A DNA stretch of 46,403 nt, taken from Bacteroides sp. UBA1317 (GTDB lineage Bacteria > Bacteroidota > Bacteroidia > Bacteroidales > Bacteroidaceae). The stretch spans positions 1-46,403 of the forward strand of contig DBTL01000006.1 in assembly GCA_002307035.1 (NCBI GenBank). Direction: 5' to 3'. This document shows, piece by piece, positions 1 through 9,670 of this stretch. Under the pieces are notes generated by a model. It was not told where the DNA came from. It worked only from the letters and a program-made list of their open reading frames with translations, and did not search any database. Every line of letters starts with the position of its first letter. Within the stretch, counting starts at the first letter, position 1. The translations under genes and the position numbers were made by a program.

Positions 1-1682
1 AATACAAAATACAATACAGAGTAGTGTTGGCTCGTTATCGAGGCAAAACCATTTGTCCTAAATGCCACGGCACGAGATTGAAGCCCGAAGCCGGTTACGT
101 ACATGTGGATGGGAAAAGTATCAGCGAACTGGTTGATCTTCCTATGACGGAGTTAAAAGCCTTTTTCGATTCGTTGAAGCTAAATACGCACGACACCAAC
201 GTATCTCGCCGCATTCTCACAGAGATAAATAGCCGCATCAGTTTCCTCATCAATGTAGGACTAGGTTATCTCACACTGAATCGCTTATCTAACTCTCTTT
301 CGGGAGGTGAAAGTCAACGTATCAATCTGGCTACTTCTTTGGGAAGCAGTCTGGTAGGTAGTCTATATATCCTCGACGAACCAAGTATTGGTCTGCATAG
401 TCGCGACACCGACAAGCTGATACATGTACTCCGTCAACTGCAATCTCTGGGCAACACAGTGGTAGTGGTGGAGCATGACGAAGAGATCATTCGGGCAGCC
501 GATTACATTATTGACATAGGGCCCAATGCGGGTCGGTTAGGCGGAGAGGTTGTTTATGAAGGTGACATGAACGACTTGCAGAAAGGAACAAATAGCTACA
601 CTGTCCGCTACTTGCTGGGAGAAGAAGAAATTCCCCTTCCACTACATCGCCGTCCGTGGAACAATTACATAGAAATAACAGGAGCTCGCGAAAACAACCT
701 GAAAGGAATTAACGTTCGCTTCCCGCTCAACGTGATGACAGTCGTTACCGGAGTTTCGGGCTCAGGAAAGAGTACACTGATCAGAGACATCTTTTACCGC
801 GCACTCAAACGCGAGTTAGATGAATGTAGCGATCGCCCGGGAGAGTTTGCAAGCATCGGAGGGGATTTGAAAAACCTAAGAAACATCGAGTTTGTAGACC
901 AGAATCCTATCGGAAAATCATCACGTAGCAATCCGGTGACCTATATTAAGGCATACGACGAGATACGTAAGCTATGGGCCGATCAGCCTTTGGCCAAACA
1001 AATGGGATATACCGCAGGGCACTTTAGCTTCAATAGTGAAGGCGGGCGTTGCGAAGAGTGTAAAGGCGACGGTACCATTACAGTGGAGATGCAGTTCATG
1101 GCCGACCTGATATTAGAATGTGAATCTTGCCATGGCAAGCGCTTCAAGGCCGATACGCTGGAGGTGAAATTTCACGATGCTAACATTTACGACGTGCTCC
1201 AAATGACTGTGAACGAGGCTATTGAGTTCTTTACCAAACACGGACAAAAGAAAATTATAAAAAAACTAGCTCCTTTACAAGAAGTTGGACTGGGTTATGT
1301 GAAATTGGGACAATCATCATCCACACTCTCCGGAGGTGAGAACCAGCGTGTGAAACTAGCCTTCTATCTAAGTCAGGAAAAGGCAGATCCTACGCTATTT
1401 ATCTTCGATGAGCCGACTACCGGACTGCACTTTCACGACATACGTAAGTTACTCGAAGCCTTCGACGCATTAATCCGCCGTGGGCATACCATCCTGATTA
1501 TAGAGCATAACATGGATGTGATTAAGTGTGCCGATCATGTGATAGATCTTGGACCGGAAGGTGGCGACAAAGGTGGCAATTTAGTTGTTTGCGGAACACC
1601 CGAGGAAGTAGCCGCTTGCGCTGATAGTTATACCGGACAATTTCTGAAAGAGAAACTAATATTAAGAAACCATATAAAATAG
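1..1682 (+). CDS. uvrA: UvrA-family excinuclease ABC subunit A, 5' end outside window
   Basis: This is the C-terminal two thirds of a UvrA DNA-damage sensor ATPase, which loads UvrB at lesions in nucleotide excision repair. The frame is open to the left window edge, so the gene is cut by the window and the GTG at 24 is not its start. Counting from 24, there is a CPKC half zinc site at 11-14, the first ABC signature LSGGESQR at 92-99 and Walker B YILDEP at 115-120. The second ATPase has Walker A GVSGSGKS at 243-250, the zinc module (C343, C346, C366, C369), signature LSGGENQR at 435-442 and Walker B LFIFDEP at 458-464. The first Walker A lies upstream of the window. The second zinc module is divergent from textbook UvrA, so this may be a UvrA paralogue (UvrA2-like) rather than the housekeeping copy. 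Confidence 0.93.
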   Translation, partial: YKIQYRVVLARYRGKTICPKCHGTRLKPEAGYVHVDGKSISELVDLPMTELKAFFDSLKLNTHDTNVSRRILTEINSRISFLINVGLGYLTLNRLSNSLSGGESQRINLATSLGSSLVGSLYILDEPSIGLHSRDTDKLIHVLRQLQSLGNTVVVVEHDEEIIRAADYIIDIGPNAGRLGGEVVYEGDMNDLQKGTNSYTVRYLLGEEEIPLPLHRRPWNNYIEITGARENNLKGINVRFPLNVMTVVTGVSGSGKSTLIRDIFYRALKRELDECSDRPGEFASIGGDLKNLRNIEFVDQNPIGKSSRSNPVTYIKAYDEIRKLWADQPLAKQMGYTAGHFSFNSEGGRCEECKGDGTITVEMQFMADLILECESCHGKRFKADTLEVKFHDANIYDVLQMTVNEAIEFFTKHGQKKIIKKLAPLQEVGLGYVKLGQSSSTLSGGENQRVKLAFYLSQEKADPTLFIFDEPTTGLHFHDIRKLLEAFDALIRRGHTILIIEHNMDVIKCADHVIDLGPEGGDKGGNLVVCGTPEEVAACADSYTGQFLKEKLILRNHIK

Positions 1683-1715
1683 TATTAGCAAAAGACAATT
1701 TCAGATCAACTTAAG

Positions 1716-1758
1716 AAAAGGCATTCTTTATAATAAAGAGAGATAGGGAATGCCTTTT
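1716..1758. terminator. Bidirectional intrinsic terminator between uvrA and the dipeptidase
   Basis: An 11-bp perfect stem (AAAAGGCATTC at 1716-1726 with GAATGCCTTTT at 1748-1758) has a 21-nt loop. It has an A-run on the left and a T-run on the right, so it can end both of the convergent transcripts. Confidence 0.8.
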
Positions 1759-1765
1759 TATCTTC

Positions 1766-2866
1766 TCACTTAGACTTCTGAACTTGAGACAATACCCGAA
1801 AGAAATTTCCACCTATTATTTTAGCAATATCCTCCTCAGAGTAGCCTCTTTCAATCAAACCCATTGTTACATTGATCATATCATTGGCACCATTGATGCC
1901 CGGTACTCCGCCACCACCATCAAAGTCGCATCCTATTCCTACATGATCGATACCAGCCACTTTCACCGCATGATCAATGTGATTAAGGAAATCTTCCAGG
2001 TTAGCAGTTTTATAGTCTAATTTTATATAATTATCTACCGGACAAATTTGTATCACCCCTCCATTACGGGCGAGAGCCTTCAGTTGCAAGTCAGTAAGAT
2101 TACGGTCATGATCACACAATGCTCTGGTAGCGGAATGCGACGCCACAACCGGTTGTTTAGACAATTTTATCACCTCCCAAAAAGTATCTTCACTCACATG
2201 AGAGACATCAATAATCATTCCTAAACGATTCATCTTCTTCACCACTTTACGACCAAAAGGACTAAGTCCTCCCCACTCCTTCTCCACCTTACGATTAGAA
2301 GTATCACAAATATCATTGTTCTGCATATGGCAAAGCGTCATATAATTCACCCCTCTGGCCTTATACTTAGCCAATAAACTGAGATCTTTACCTATTCCAT
2401 AACCATTCTCGATACCTATAAAGATTGCTTTCTTCTTCTCACTCTTGAGTCGTTGCAAATCGGAAACGGTATAAGCGATGCCACAAACATCACTATTCTG
2501 CTTCACCTGACTGTAAATCCCATCTATCAGAAAATTCACCCGCTCCACCGCCTTTAGCAAAGATGCATCATCACGTGGCCCCTGCCCAATATACGCAGCA
2601 AAAAACACAGCATCCAACTTTCCTTCTTCCATTTTAGGAATATTCACCTGGTTACTTTCCCTATTACCAATGCTGAAACCGGCACGGCTAAATTCAAGCG
2701 GAGTATCACAATGTGTATCTACTGACAAGTTACGTTCGTGAATCTCCTGCGCCTTGCGAAGCAATTCACGCTTATTTAAGTCCACAGCAGTCAATGCTTG
2801 AGCTCTTACATTTCCAACAAAAACAAAGCAGACAAGACAACTAATAATAAATATTATTTTTTTCAT
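1766..2866 (-). CDS. Exported membrane-dipeptidase-like peptidase, family M19
   Basis: This is a zinc dipeptidase of the renal-dipeptidase family (M19), which cleaves dipeptides, probably in the periplasm. The ATG at 2866 is preferred over an upstream in-frame ATG at 2893 because it places a clean signal peptide (MKKIIFIISCLVCFVFVGNV, ending near RAQ) at the N-terminus. The predicted protein has 366 residues, normal for the family. Metal and active-site residues are visible: HCD (H52, D54), E153 in GIENG, H223 in DVSH, H244 in ASHS and D314 in GIGCDFDGG. It lies 45 bp downstream of an amino-acid symporter gene on the same strand, which suggests coupled dipeptide cleavage and uptake of the released amino acid. 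Family assignment is strong; the natural substrate is not shown. Confidence 0.9.
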   Translation of the reverse strand: MKKIIFIISCLVCFVFVGNVRAQALTAVDLNKRELLRKAQEIHERNLSVDTHCDTPLEFSRAGFSIGNRESNQVNIPKMEEGKLDAVFFAAYIGQGPRDDASLLKAVERVNFLIDGIYSQVKQNSDVCGIAYTVSDLQRLKSEKKKAIFIGIENGYGIGKDLSLLAKYKARGVNYMTLCHMQNNDICDTSNRKVEKEWGGLSPFGRKVVKKMNRLGMIIDVSHVSEDTFWEVIKLSKQPVVASHSATRALCDHDRNLTDLQLKALARNGGVIQICPVDNYIKLDYKTANLEDFLNHIDHAVKVAGIDHVGIGCDFDGGGGVPGINGANDMINVTMGLIERGYSEEDIAKIIGGNFFRVLSQVQKSK

Positions 2867-2911
2867 ATACAAGAAGTTAGCTAATACCTCCAAAATTATC
2901 TACACACAACC

Positions 2912-4162
2912 CTAATCCTCTTTTGATATACAAATACCATCCACCCACTTTTTTCCTTCGGTCAATCGTGTTACCAATATGGAACTAACGACATTTCCTG
3001 TGGAGTTGAGCAACGTAGCAGGCACATCAATGATCGTACTAATCACCATCAACGTTGCCGCCAGTTGAGGTGAGAAGCCAAATACCGAGCAAATAAGCAA
3101 CTCGCCCGTCATACCTCCACTGGGGATGGCTCCCATCACAGCTCCTACGAGCACGGCTACCCCGATAATATAAGCCACATTGCCAGATAAACCCGTATCT
3201 TGCCCAAAGATAGTGAGTAAGAATACAATCTTAATAATTCCACCCATCACAGAACCGTCCTTGTGCATATTAGTGCCCAACGGAATAACAGTTTCTGCAA
3301 TACTAGCCGGAACTCCCATCCTTTTAGAAGCTTCAATATTAATAGGGATACAAGCCGCACTGGATGAGGTGGCAATGGCTGTAAGCGAAGGAGTTATGAT
3401 ATTTCTCCAGAAAGCCGAAAGTGCCTTAGTGCCTCCCGCCATCCATACGTAGAGAGAGTTAAGTCCCACATAACAAATCACGGTAAGCACTAAATACAAG
3501 ACAAACGCATTAAGATAACCATTCAGAATTTGTCCGCCTACCCGACCAACCGTATCAGCGAAATAACATCCTAAACCAATAGGTGCGGCATACATAATAA
3601 TACGCATCATGCGTAACACAACCGTCGTGCCTGAGTTGAGAAAACCTGCTACAACCTTGCCCTGCTCTCCCGAAAAAGCAGTAGCTAATCCGAAAAAGAC
3701 CGAAAACAGTATAAGTGGCAGCAAGTTGGATTTTGTAAACAGTTGCAGAAAATCGGGCACAGAAAAGGTTTTCACAAACAATTCTCCGGATGATAACTGT
3801 ATCGTTTCAGCTTGTTCCGGCAAGTTGGCCATCAACGCCGCTTTATCTATTCCCTCGAGCGGATTATAAAAGAACGTAAGTCCATAAGCTGTAATAGCTA
3901 CAACGATAGCTGATCCGAGAAACACAAAAACCATATTTGTGATCACCTTGCCTACCCTGTTCATCTGCTTCATATTATAAATAGCAGACGAGACACTTAG
4001 GAAGACCAATGGTACAATCAACACAAACATCAGGTTGAGAAACAGATCTCCTATTGGCTTAACAATAGCCGCTCCTTCACCGAAAACAAGTCCACACATC
4101 CCTCCTATCAGAATTCCAACAATCAGACAGATAGTAAACGCATAATTTCTCAATATACTCAT
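2912..4162 (-). CDS. Dicarboxylate/amino acid:cation symporter (DAACS) family transporter
   Basis: This is an inner-membrane transporter of the glutamate-transporter fold, about 416 residues. Hairpin 1 carries TSSSAA (265-270). The usual NMDGT cation motif is replaced by NMHKDGS (298-304), and the TM8 binding helix reads DVPATLLNSTGN (379-390). The archaeal GltPh arginine that holds the acidic side chain aligns with Ala382 and the sodium-binding Asp aligns with Asn390, so glutamate/aspartate is an unlikely substrate; a neutral amino acid is more likely. A second in-frame ATG lies at 4174. I prefer 4162 because the -7 element at 4189-4196 would leave only about 10 nt of leader for the longer form. 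It heads a two-gene unit with the dipeptidase. Confidence 0.88.
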   Translation of the reverse strand: MSILRNYAFTICLIVGILIGGMCGLVFGEGAAIVKPIGDLFLNLMFVLIVPLVFLSVSSAIYNMKQMNRVGKVITNMVFVFLGSAIVVAITAYGLTFFYNPLEGIDKAALMANLPEQAETIQLSSGELFVKTFSVPDFLQLFTKSNLLPLILFSVFFGLATAFSGEQGKVVAGFLNSGTTVVLRMMRIIMYAAPIGLGCYFADTVGRVGGQILNGYLNAFVLYLVLTVICYVGLNSLYVWMAGGTKALSAFWRNIITPSLTAIATSSSAACIPINIEASKRMGVPASIAETVIPLGTNMHKDGSVMGGIIKIVFLLTIFGQDTGLSGNVAYIIGVAVLVGAVMGAIPSGGMTGELLICSVFGFSPQLAATLMVISTIIDVPATLLNSTGNVVSSILVTRLTEGKKWVDGICISKED

Positions 4163-4188
4163 GCAAACAATCATTTTATTACAGTTGG

Positions 4189-4196
4189 CAAAAGTA
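4189..4196 (-). promoter_or_regulatory. Bacteroides-type -7 element for the symporter/dipeptidase unit
   Basis: Read on the minus strand this is TACTTTTG, a full match to TAnnTTTG, placed 27-34 bases upstream of the preferred start. No good -33 TTTG is present at 19-21 bp spacing. Confidence 0.5.
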
Positions 4197-4289
4197 CACT
4201 TTCAAATTGAAATCATGATACTGATAAGCGGAATTATTGGTTTAGTATTGGCCATAAACAGAATAAAGCCGTTATTTACATATTATTTT

Positions 4290-4317
4290 AAATTCGCAGG
4301 CAAAAACTTGCGGATTT
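4290..4317 (-). terminator. Weak stem-loop downstream of the AraC-type regulator
   Basis: AAATTCGCA (4290-4298) pairs with TGCGGATTT (4309-4317) with one G-T pair and a 10-nt loop, just after the regulator's stop codon. The following T-tract is poor, so termination here is uncertain. Confidence 0.35.
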
Positions 4318-4323
4318 AAGGTC

Positions 4324-5211
4324 TTAACTAGAGCGACCTTTATTACCTTTGTTTCTGTAAACTATTGGAGAGACATTCATCTTTTTCTTAAAGAATTTAC
4401 AGAATGCCGCTTGGTCTGAAAAACGAAGTTCCTCCGCAATCCGCCCTACGGAAATTTTATCATCTTCAAGCATGTTCATAGCTTGATGAACAATCTCATC
4501 ACTAATGATGGTATATGGCGTTTTTCCTGTCATTTCTTTGATGACACGAGTTAAGTGTTTTGAGGAGATACACAATGCATCAGCATAAAATTTAATCTTA
4601 TGCTCCACTGCAAAATTTTTAAAAACAAGCTTCATGAAATTCAGTGTAATAAAATCCCTCTTACCGACACATGAAGAGCTTACATCCGCATCCTCTTCAT
4701 AAGTGAACATAATATTGCCAAGTTCCAAACTGAAGCTTCTAAAATAAAGTTCCACAAGCTCCTGCCGGTAATAATGCGTCATATTGCCAAGAGTATCTTT
4801 TAGCAAAAGTAATTGTCCTTCGAGTAGATCGCTCTCTTTCTTAGAAAATTTCCATATAGGAATATTCTGTTGCTCCAACAGAATATTCAAAGGTCCAGGA
4901 CGCAAACTTTTCAAAGATTCACTCGCAAAATTAAAGGTGACAAACAGACACCATGCGCGCAAATCCAAGCTAGATTTATTTACCCGGGCTGTGGTCATCT
5001 CCATGATATCAAAAAAAGAATATTCATTCATCTCGTATTGCCGCCCATTAAGTTCCAAATCCAAATTGCCGTTACATACAAACATAAACATACGGCTTCC
5101 GTCTATAATCTTTCCTTTTAATCTACAGAATTCAGCAGGTGGTATCAACAAAATTTGTCCATCCATATGGCAGTTAGGTGAAAAAAGTAATGATAATTCT
5201 TTTTGTGTCAT
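4324..5211 (-). CDS. AraC-family transcriptional regulator, divergent from efflux operon
   Basis: This 295-residue protein has a cupin-like sensory N-terminus (about 1-170) and a C-terminal AraC DNA-binding domain. The first helix-turn-helix is around 207-228 (ALCISSKHLTRVIKEMTGK) and the second around 255-283 (VGRIAEELRFSDQAAFCKFF), ending in the typical SPIVYR. The gene is transcribed away from the RND efflux operon at 5413 across a 201-bp shared region holding candidate 21-bp-spaced half-sites. By position it is the likely regulator of that operon, perhaps responding to a pump substrate; that is inference. It is on the same strand as the symporter gene but is separated from it by about 160 bp. 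Confidence 0.9.
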   Translation of the reverse strand: MTQKELSLLFSPNCHMDGQILLIPPAEFCRLKGKIIDGSRMFMFVCNGNLDLELNGRQYEMNEYSFFDIMEMTTARVNKSSLDLRAWCLFVTFNFASESLKSLRPGPLNILLEQQNIPIWKFSKKESDLLEGQLLLLKDTLGNMTHYYRQELVELYFRSFSLELGNIMFTYEEDADVSSSCVGKRDFITLNFMKLVFKNFAVEHKIKFYADALCISSKHLTRVIKEMTGKTPYTIISDEIVHQAMNMLEDDKISVGRIAEELRFSDQAAFCKFFKKKMNVSPIVYRNKGNKGRSS

Positions 5212-5412
5212 TTCAATTTTATTGAGCTATTAGTCTGATACAAAAATAAAGAACAATGTATTAAATAGACAAAACCATGCACTAAATAAGTATATAAATT
5301 ACTAACAAACCCCAACAATGAGCAATTTGGACAAATTCTTGGGCTATTTATCTAAGTAAGCCTATAATTACAATCCATACTTTTGCATCAGAAAATAACA
5401 AATTAAACTAAA
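5212..5412. promoter_or_regulatory. Divergent control region of AraC regulator and efflux operon
   Basis: A -7 element TACTTTTG lies at 5378-5385, 28 bases before the adaptor start. Two 10-bp copies of a related sequence (GTATTAAATA at 5258-5267 and GCACTAAATA at 5279-5288, 8 of 10 identical) are 21 bp apart, the spacing usual for AraC half-sites on one DNA face. They sit nearer the regulator than the operon promoter, so autoregulation is also possible. Confidence 0.45.
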
Positions 5413-6531
5413 ATGAAGGTAAGAAGTCTTTTTGTATTAGGTTTATGCTGTATATCTCTACTGTCTGGTTGTCAGCAGAGCACAAAGCAGCAAAGTGACA
5501 GAGGAAGTTATCCTCTTATGACATTGAAAGCAGAAAACAGACAACTTTATGTCAAATACTCCGCAGTAATAGAAGGAAAGCAGGACGTAGAAATACGTCC
5601 ACAGGTCTCAGGCGCAATTACACAAGTCTGTGTGAGAGAAGGAGCGCACGTCCATAAAGGACAAGTATTATTCATTATAGACCAAGTTCCTTATAAAGTT
5701 GCCTTGCTAAAAGCAAAAGCAGCTGTAGCAACAGCAGAAGCCAATGAAGCAATTGCAAAGCAAACATTGAAAGGCAAACAATCTTTATTCAAAGACAAAG
5801 TGATCTCCGACTTCGAGTTACACACAGCACAGAATGACTATAAAAGTGCAAAGGCTACTTTAATACAAACGCAAGCTGAAGTGACAGATGCTGAAAATAA
5901 CCTTTCTTATACAGAAGTGAAAAGCCCTGTAGATGGATATGCAGGCATGAGTTCCTATCGAATCGGTGCCTTAGTAAGTTCGTCTATGACCGACCCTCTT
6001 ATTAGTGTTTCAGACAATTCTGACATGTATGTCTATTTCTCTTTAACAGAGAAGCAGGTGCTTTCTCTCACAGCACAATACGGCTCTTTGGATAAAGCTT
6101 TACAGTCTTTCCCTGAAGTTTCGCTGGAACTGAATGATGGTTCAACCTATGAACAGAAAGGTAAAGTAGATGTCATCAGTGGCATTATAGATAAAACAAC
6201 GGGAACGGTAAGCATGCGTGCTGTATTCAATAACAAAGACAAGCGCCTGATGAGTGGCGGGCAAGCCAATGTTATTATTCCCTATAATCATCAGCAATGT
6301 ATTGTAATTCCTCAAGGAGCTACTTATGAAATTCAAAACAGAATATTCACCTATAAAGTGGTAAATGGCAAAGCAGTATCCACTCCTATAAAAGTCTTTG
6401 AAATCAATAACGGGACGGAATATATCGTAAAAGAAGGGTTACAGGAAAAAGATGTGATTGTTTCCGAAGGAGCAGACTTGTTAAAGGATGGTACAATTGT
6501 ATCCAACACTAAAGAAAAAAAGGAGAAATAA
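5413..6531 (+). CDS. RND efflux periplasmic adaptor (membrane fusion protein), lipoprotein
   Basis: This 372-residue adaptor joins the inner-membrane pump to the outer-membrane channel in a tripartite efflux system. The N-terminus has a lipoprotein signal ending in LLSGC, with Cys20 as the lipidated residue. A split biotinyl-lipoyl-like domain flanks an alpha-helical hairpin (about 95-165, rich in Ala, Lys and Gln), followed by the KSPVDGYAG return strand, a beta-barrel and a membrane-proximal domain. It is the first gene of the operon. The next gene follows after 2 bp, with AAGGAG just before its start, so translation is probably coupled. It resembles AcrA/MexA-type adaptors; the exported compounds are not known. 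Confidence 0.92.
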   Translation: MKVRSLFVLGLCCISLLSGCQQSTKQQSDRGSYPLMTLKAENRQLYVKYSAVIEGKQDVEIRPQVSGAITQVCVREGAHVHKGQVLFIIDQVPYKVALLKAKAAVATAEANEAIAKQTLKGKQSLFKDKVISDFELHTAQNDYKSAKATLIQTQAEVTDAENNLSYTEVKSPVDGYAGMSSYRIGALVSSSMTDPLISVSDNSDMYVYFSLTEKQVLSLTAQYGSLDKALQSFPEVSLELNDGSTYEQKGKVDVISGIIDKTTGTVSMRAVFNNKDKRLMSGGQANVIIPYNHQQCIVIPQGATYEIQNRIFTYKVVNGKAVSTPIKVFEINNGTEYIVKEGLQEKDVIVSEGADLLKDGTIVSNTKEKKEK

Positions 6532-6533
6532 TT

Positions 6534-9500
6534 ATGAGATTACAAAGATTTATAGACCGTCCGATCCTCTCAATGGTTATTTCGATCGTGATCCTGGTAG
6601 CTGGATTAATTGGGTTATATACCTTGTCCGTGGAACAATATCCGGACATTGCCCCACCTACTATCCGTGTTTCTACAACTTACAGCGGAGCCAATGCTGA
6701 AGCCGTACAGAAAAGTGTAATTGTACCATTAGAAGAAGCTATCAACGGTGTTGAAAACATGACATACATGACATCAACGGCCAGCAATACTGGTAGTGCC
6801 GAGATCACAGTATACTTTAAGCAAGGCAGTGATCCAGATATGGCAGCCGTCAATGTGCAGAATAAAGTATCAACAGCTACTTCCTTATTACCGGCAGAAG
6901 TGACAGAAGTGGGTGTAACTACCATGAAGCGCCAGAACAGTATGTTGAAGATATTCGGCCTTTACAGTCCGAACGGAACATATGACGACACATTTCTGAC
7001 CAACTATCTGACCATTAACGTAAAACCTCAGATACAACGTATCTCTGGAGTTGGCGAAGTAAATGTAATGGGGGGGACCTATGCCATGCGCATTTGGCTG
7101 AAGCCAGATGTAATGGCACAATATGAACTTGAGCCCAGTGATGTGGAATCGGCACTTTCCAGTCAAAATATCGAAGCATCTACCGGTTCTATTGGCGAAG
7201 ACTCCAAAAATGTATATCAATACACGCTAAAGTATCGCGGACGATTAGAGACGGAACAGGAGTTTGAAGAAATTGTGATCAAGGCTTATGACGACGGCCG
7301 TGTACTGAAACTAAAAGACATTGCTACTGTAGAACTAGGAGCACAAAGCTATTCTTATACCGGTACGGTAAACGGTGCTCCGGGCAGTACTTGTATGATT
7401 AATCAGACAGCAGGAACGAATGCTAACGAAATTATTACTAACATAGACAAATATCTGGAAGAATTGAAAGAAACACTTCCGGAAGACATGAAAATAGTGG
7501 AACTGATGAGTACCAAGAGCTTCCTAGACGCCTCAATAGACAAAGTAATAAAGACATTACTGGAAGCCATTGTACTAGTAATTCTGGTGGTATATATATT
7601 CCTTCAGAACCCGCGTTCCACGTTAATTCCGACTATTAGTGTCTTTGTATCACTCATCGGCACGTTTGCTGCCCTATACATCGCGGGATTCAGTATCAAC
7701 CTGCTGACACTTTTTGCATTGGTCCTGGCCATCGGTACCGTTGTAGATGACGCCATCATCGTGGTCGAGGCTGTTCAGACGCGCTTTGACGAGGGATATC
7801 GTTCATCTTATAAGGCCTCTGTTGATGCCATGCAAGGCATTGCTTCGGCCATTGTCACTTCTACCTTGGTCTTTATGGCCGTGTTTGTGCCTGTTTCTTT
7901 CATGGGTGGTACCTCCGGAATATTCTATGCACAATTTGGCATTACAATGGCGGTAGCAGTAGGTATTTCTGCCATTAATGCACTGACTCTTTCTCCCGCT
8001 TTATGCGCTTTGATACTACGTCCAAATGAAATCCTGGTGGACGGAAAAAAACCTGAATTCTCAACCCGTTTCCGTATGGCTTTTGACTCAGCATTCAAGC
8101 GTATTGTGATGAAGTACAAAATAGGAGCCAAATTCTTTATCAAACACAAATGGTTGGCATGGAGTTCACTTGGGCTAGCGACCCTACTACTTTGTTATCT
8201 GATGTATACAACAAAGACAGGCTTGGTCCCTTCGGAAGATACAGGTTCTATCTTTATCAGTCTTGACGCACCGACTGGAAGCACGTTGGCCGAGACTGCA
8301 AGTATCATGGATAAAGTAGAAAAGGAACTGAAAGAAATTCCACAAGTAGATAACTTCAATAAAATAGCCGGATTCGGGATGGGTTCGGGTAGTGGTTCTT
8401 CTCATGGTATGTTCATTATTAAGCTGAAGCATTGGGACGAACGCCCGGGAAAAGAAAATAGTGTAGATGCCATTTCTGAAGAAATTTACCGTCGTACAGC
8501 AAACATAAAGAATGCCAATATCTTTGTATTCTCTCCACCAATGATTTCAGGTTACGGTACAGGCAACAGCTTTGAGCTTTACATTCAGGACCGTGGAGGA
8601 AAAGGTATCAATGCATTAAGCAAAGTAGCAGATAAATTCATTGTGGAGTTGAACAAACATCCTGAAATACAAATGGCCTATACCTCGTTCAGTGCCAACT
8701 TCCCGCAATATCGTATAGATATAGATGAAGCACAATGCCAACGTGCAGGTACCACAACAGAAGAAGTCCTCGATGTACTATCAGGGTATTTCGGCAGTAT
8801 TTATGCCTCCAATTTCAACCGTTTCACAAAACTCTACCGTGTTATTATTCAGGCACCTTCAGATAGTCGCAAGAGTATACAGTCGCTGGATAATATTTTT
8901 ATAAAGACAACCGGAGGAATGACACCGGTCAGCCAATTTGTAAAACTAACTAAAACGTATGGTGCGGAATCTTTAACGAGATTCAACATGTTCTCTTCCA
9001 TCAATGTACAGGGGATGCCAGCCAATGGTTTCAGCTCTGGAGATGTTATCAATGCCGTAACTGAAGTAGCTGCACAAACTCTTCCCACAGGCTATGGATA
9101 TGAATTTTCCGGTATGACACGTGAAGAGAAACAAATGGCAAACTCACATGACACGGTCATCATCTACGGCATATGTATTCTGTTTATCTATCTGATACTT
9201 TGTGCGCTCTATGAAAGTATATTTATCCCGATGGCCGTAATTCTGTCCGTACCCTTTGGGCTAATGGGTAGTTTCCTGTTTGCTCATATGTGGGGAATTG
9301 AAAACAATATCTATCTACAAACTGGACTCATTATGTTGATAGGATTGCTTTCGAAAACAGCTATTTTGATGACGGAATATGCAACAGAACGCCGTCAGGC
9401 AGGTATGTCATTGGCACAAGCCGCCATGAGTGCCGCTTCCGTCCGTCTCCGTCCCATATTAATGACAGCACTTACCATGATTTTCGGTATGCTTCCACTG

Positions 9501-9668
9501 ATGTTTGCCTCTGGAGTAGGTGCGAACGGCAACCAATCTTTGGGTGTAGGTACCGTAGGCGGTCTGATTATTGGAACAATTGCTTTGCTATTTGTAACGC
9601 CAACTTTCTTCATTGTATTCCAATATATAGAGGAACGGGTAATGGGTAAACGAAAACAAAAAAAATAA
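6534..9668 (+). CDS. RND-family multidrug efflux pump, HAE1 (AcrB-like)
   Basis: This 1044-residue inner-membrane proton/drug antiporter is the pump of the tripartite system. Its length and layout match AcrB: one N-terminal helix, a large periplasmic porter/docking loop, TM2-7, a second periplasmic loop and TM8-12. The proton-relay acidic pair sits in TM4 (D405 and D406 in GTVVDDAI), equivalent to AcrB D407/D408, and the partner lysine is K941 in LLSKTAIL. Together these indicate an active proton-driven pump rather than a decayed copy. The N-terminal RFIDRPILSMVIS is typical of HAE1 members. It is flanked at 2-bp spacing by the adaptor and channel genes. Substrate specificity cannot be read from the sequence. 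Confidence 0.95.
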   Translation: MRLQRFIDRPILSMVISIVILVAGLIGLYTLSVEQYPDIAPPTIRVSTTYSGANAEAVQKSVIVPLEEAINGVENMTYMTSTASNTGSAEITVYFKQGSDPDMAAVNVQNKVSTATSLLPAEVTEVGVTTMKRQNSMLKIFGLYSPNGTYDDTFLTNYLTINVKPQIQRISGVGEVNVMGGTYAMRIWLKPDVMAQYELEPSDVESALSSQNIEASTGSIGEDSKNVYQYTLKYRGRLETEQEFEEIVIKAYDDGRVLKLKDIATVELGAQSYSYTGTVNGAPGSTCMINQTAGTNANEIITNIDKYLEELKETLPEDMKIVELMSTKSFLDASIDKVIKTLLEAIVLVILVVYIFLQNPRSTLIPTISVFVSLIGTFAALYIAGFSINLLTLFALVLAIGTVVDDAIIVVEAVQTRFDEGYRSSYKASVDAMQGIASAIVTSTLVFMAVFVPVSFMGGTSGIFYAQFGITMAVAVGISAINALTLSPALCALILRPNEILVDGKKPEFSTRFRMAFDSAFKRIVMKYKIGAKFFIKHKWLAWSSLGLATLLLCYLMYTTKTGLVPSEDTGSIFISLDAPTGSTLAETASIMDKVEKELKEIPQVDNFNKIAGFGMGSGSGSSHGMFIIKLKHWDERPGKENSVDAISEEIYRRTANIKNANIFVFSPPMISGYGTGNSFELYIQDRGGKGINALSKVADKFIVELNKHPEIQMAYTSFSANFPQYRIDIDEAQCQRAGTTTEEVLDVLSGYFGSIYASNFNRFTKLYRVIIQAPSDSRKSIQSLDNIFIKTTGGMTPVSQFVKLTKTYGAESLTRFNMFSSINVQGMPANGFSSGDVINAVTEVAAQTLPTGYGYEFSGMTREEKQMANSHDTVIIYGICILFIYLILCALYESIFIPMAVILSVPFGLMGSFLFAHMWGIENNIYLQTGLIMLIGLLSKTAILMTEYATERRQAGMSLAQAAMSAASVRLRPILMTALTMIFGMLPLMFASGVGANGNQSLGVGTVGGLIIGTIALLFVTPTFFIVFQYIEERVMGKRKQKK

Positions 9669-9670
9669 TT

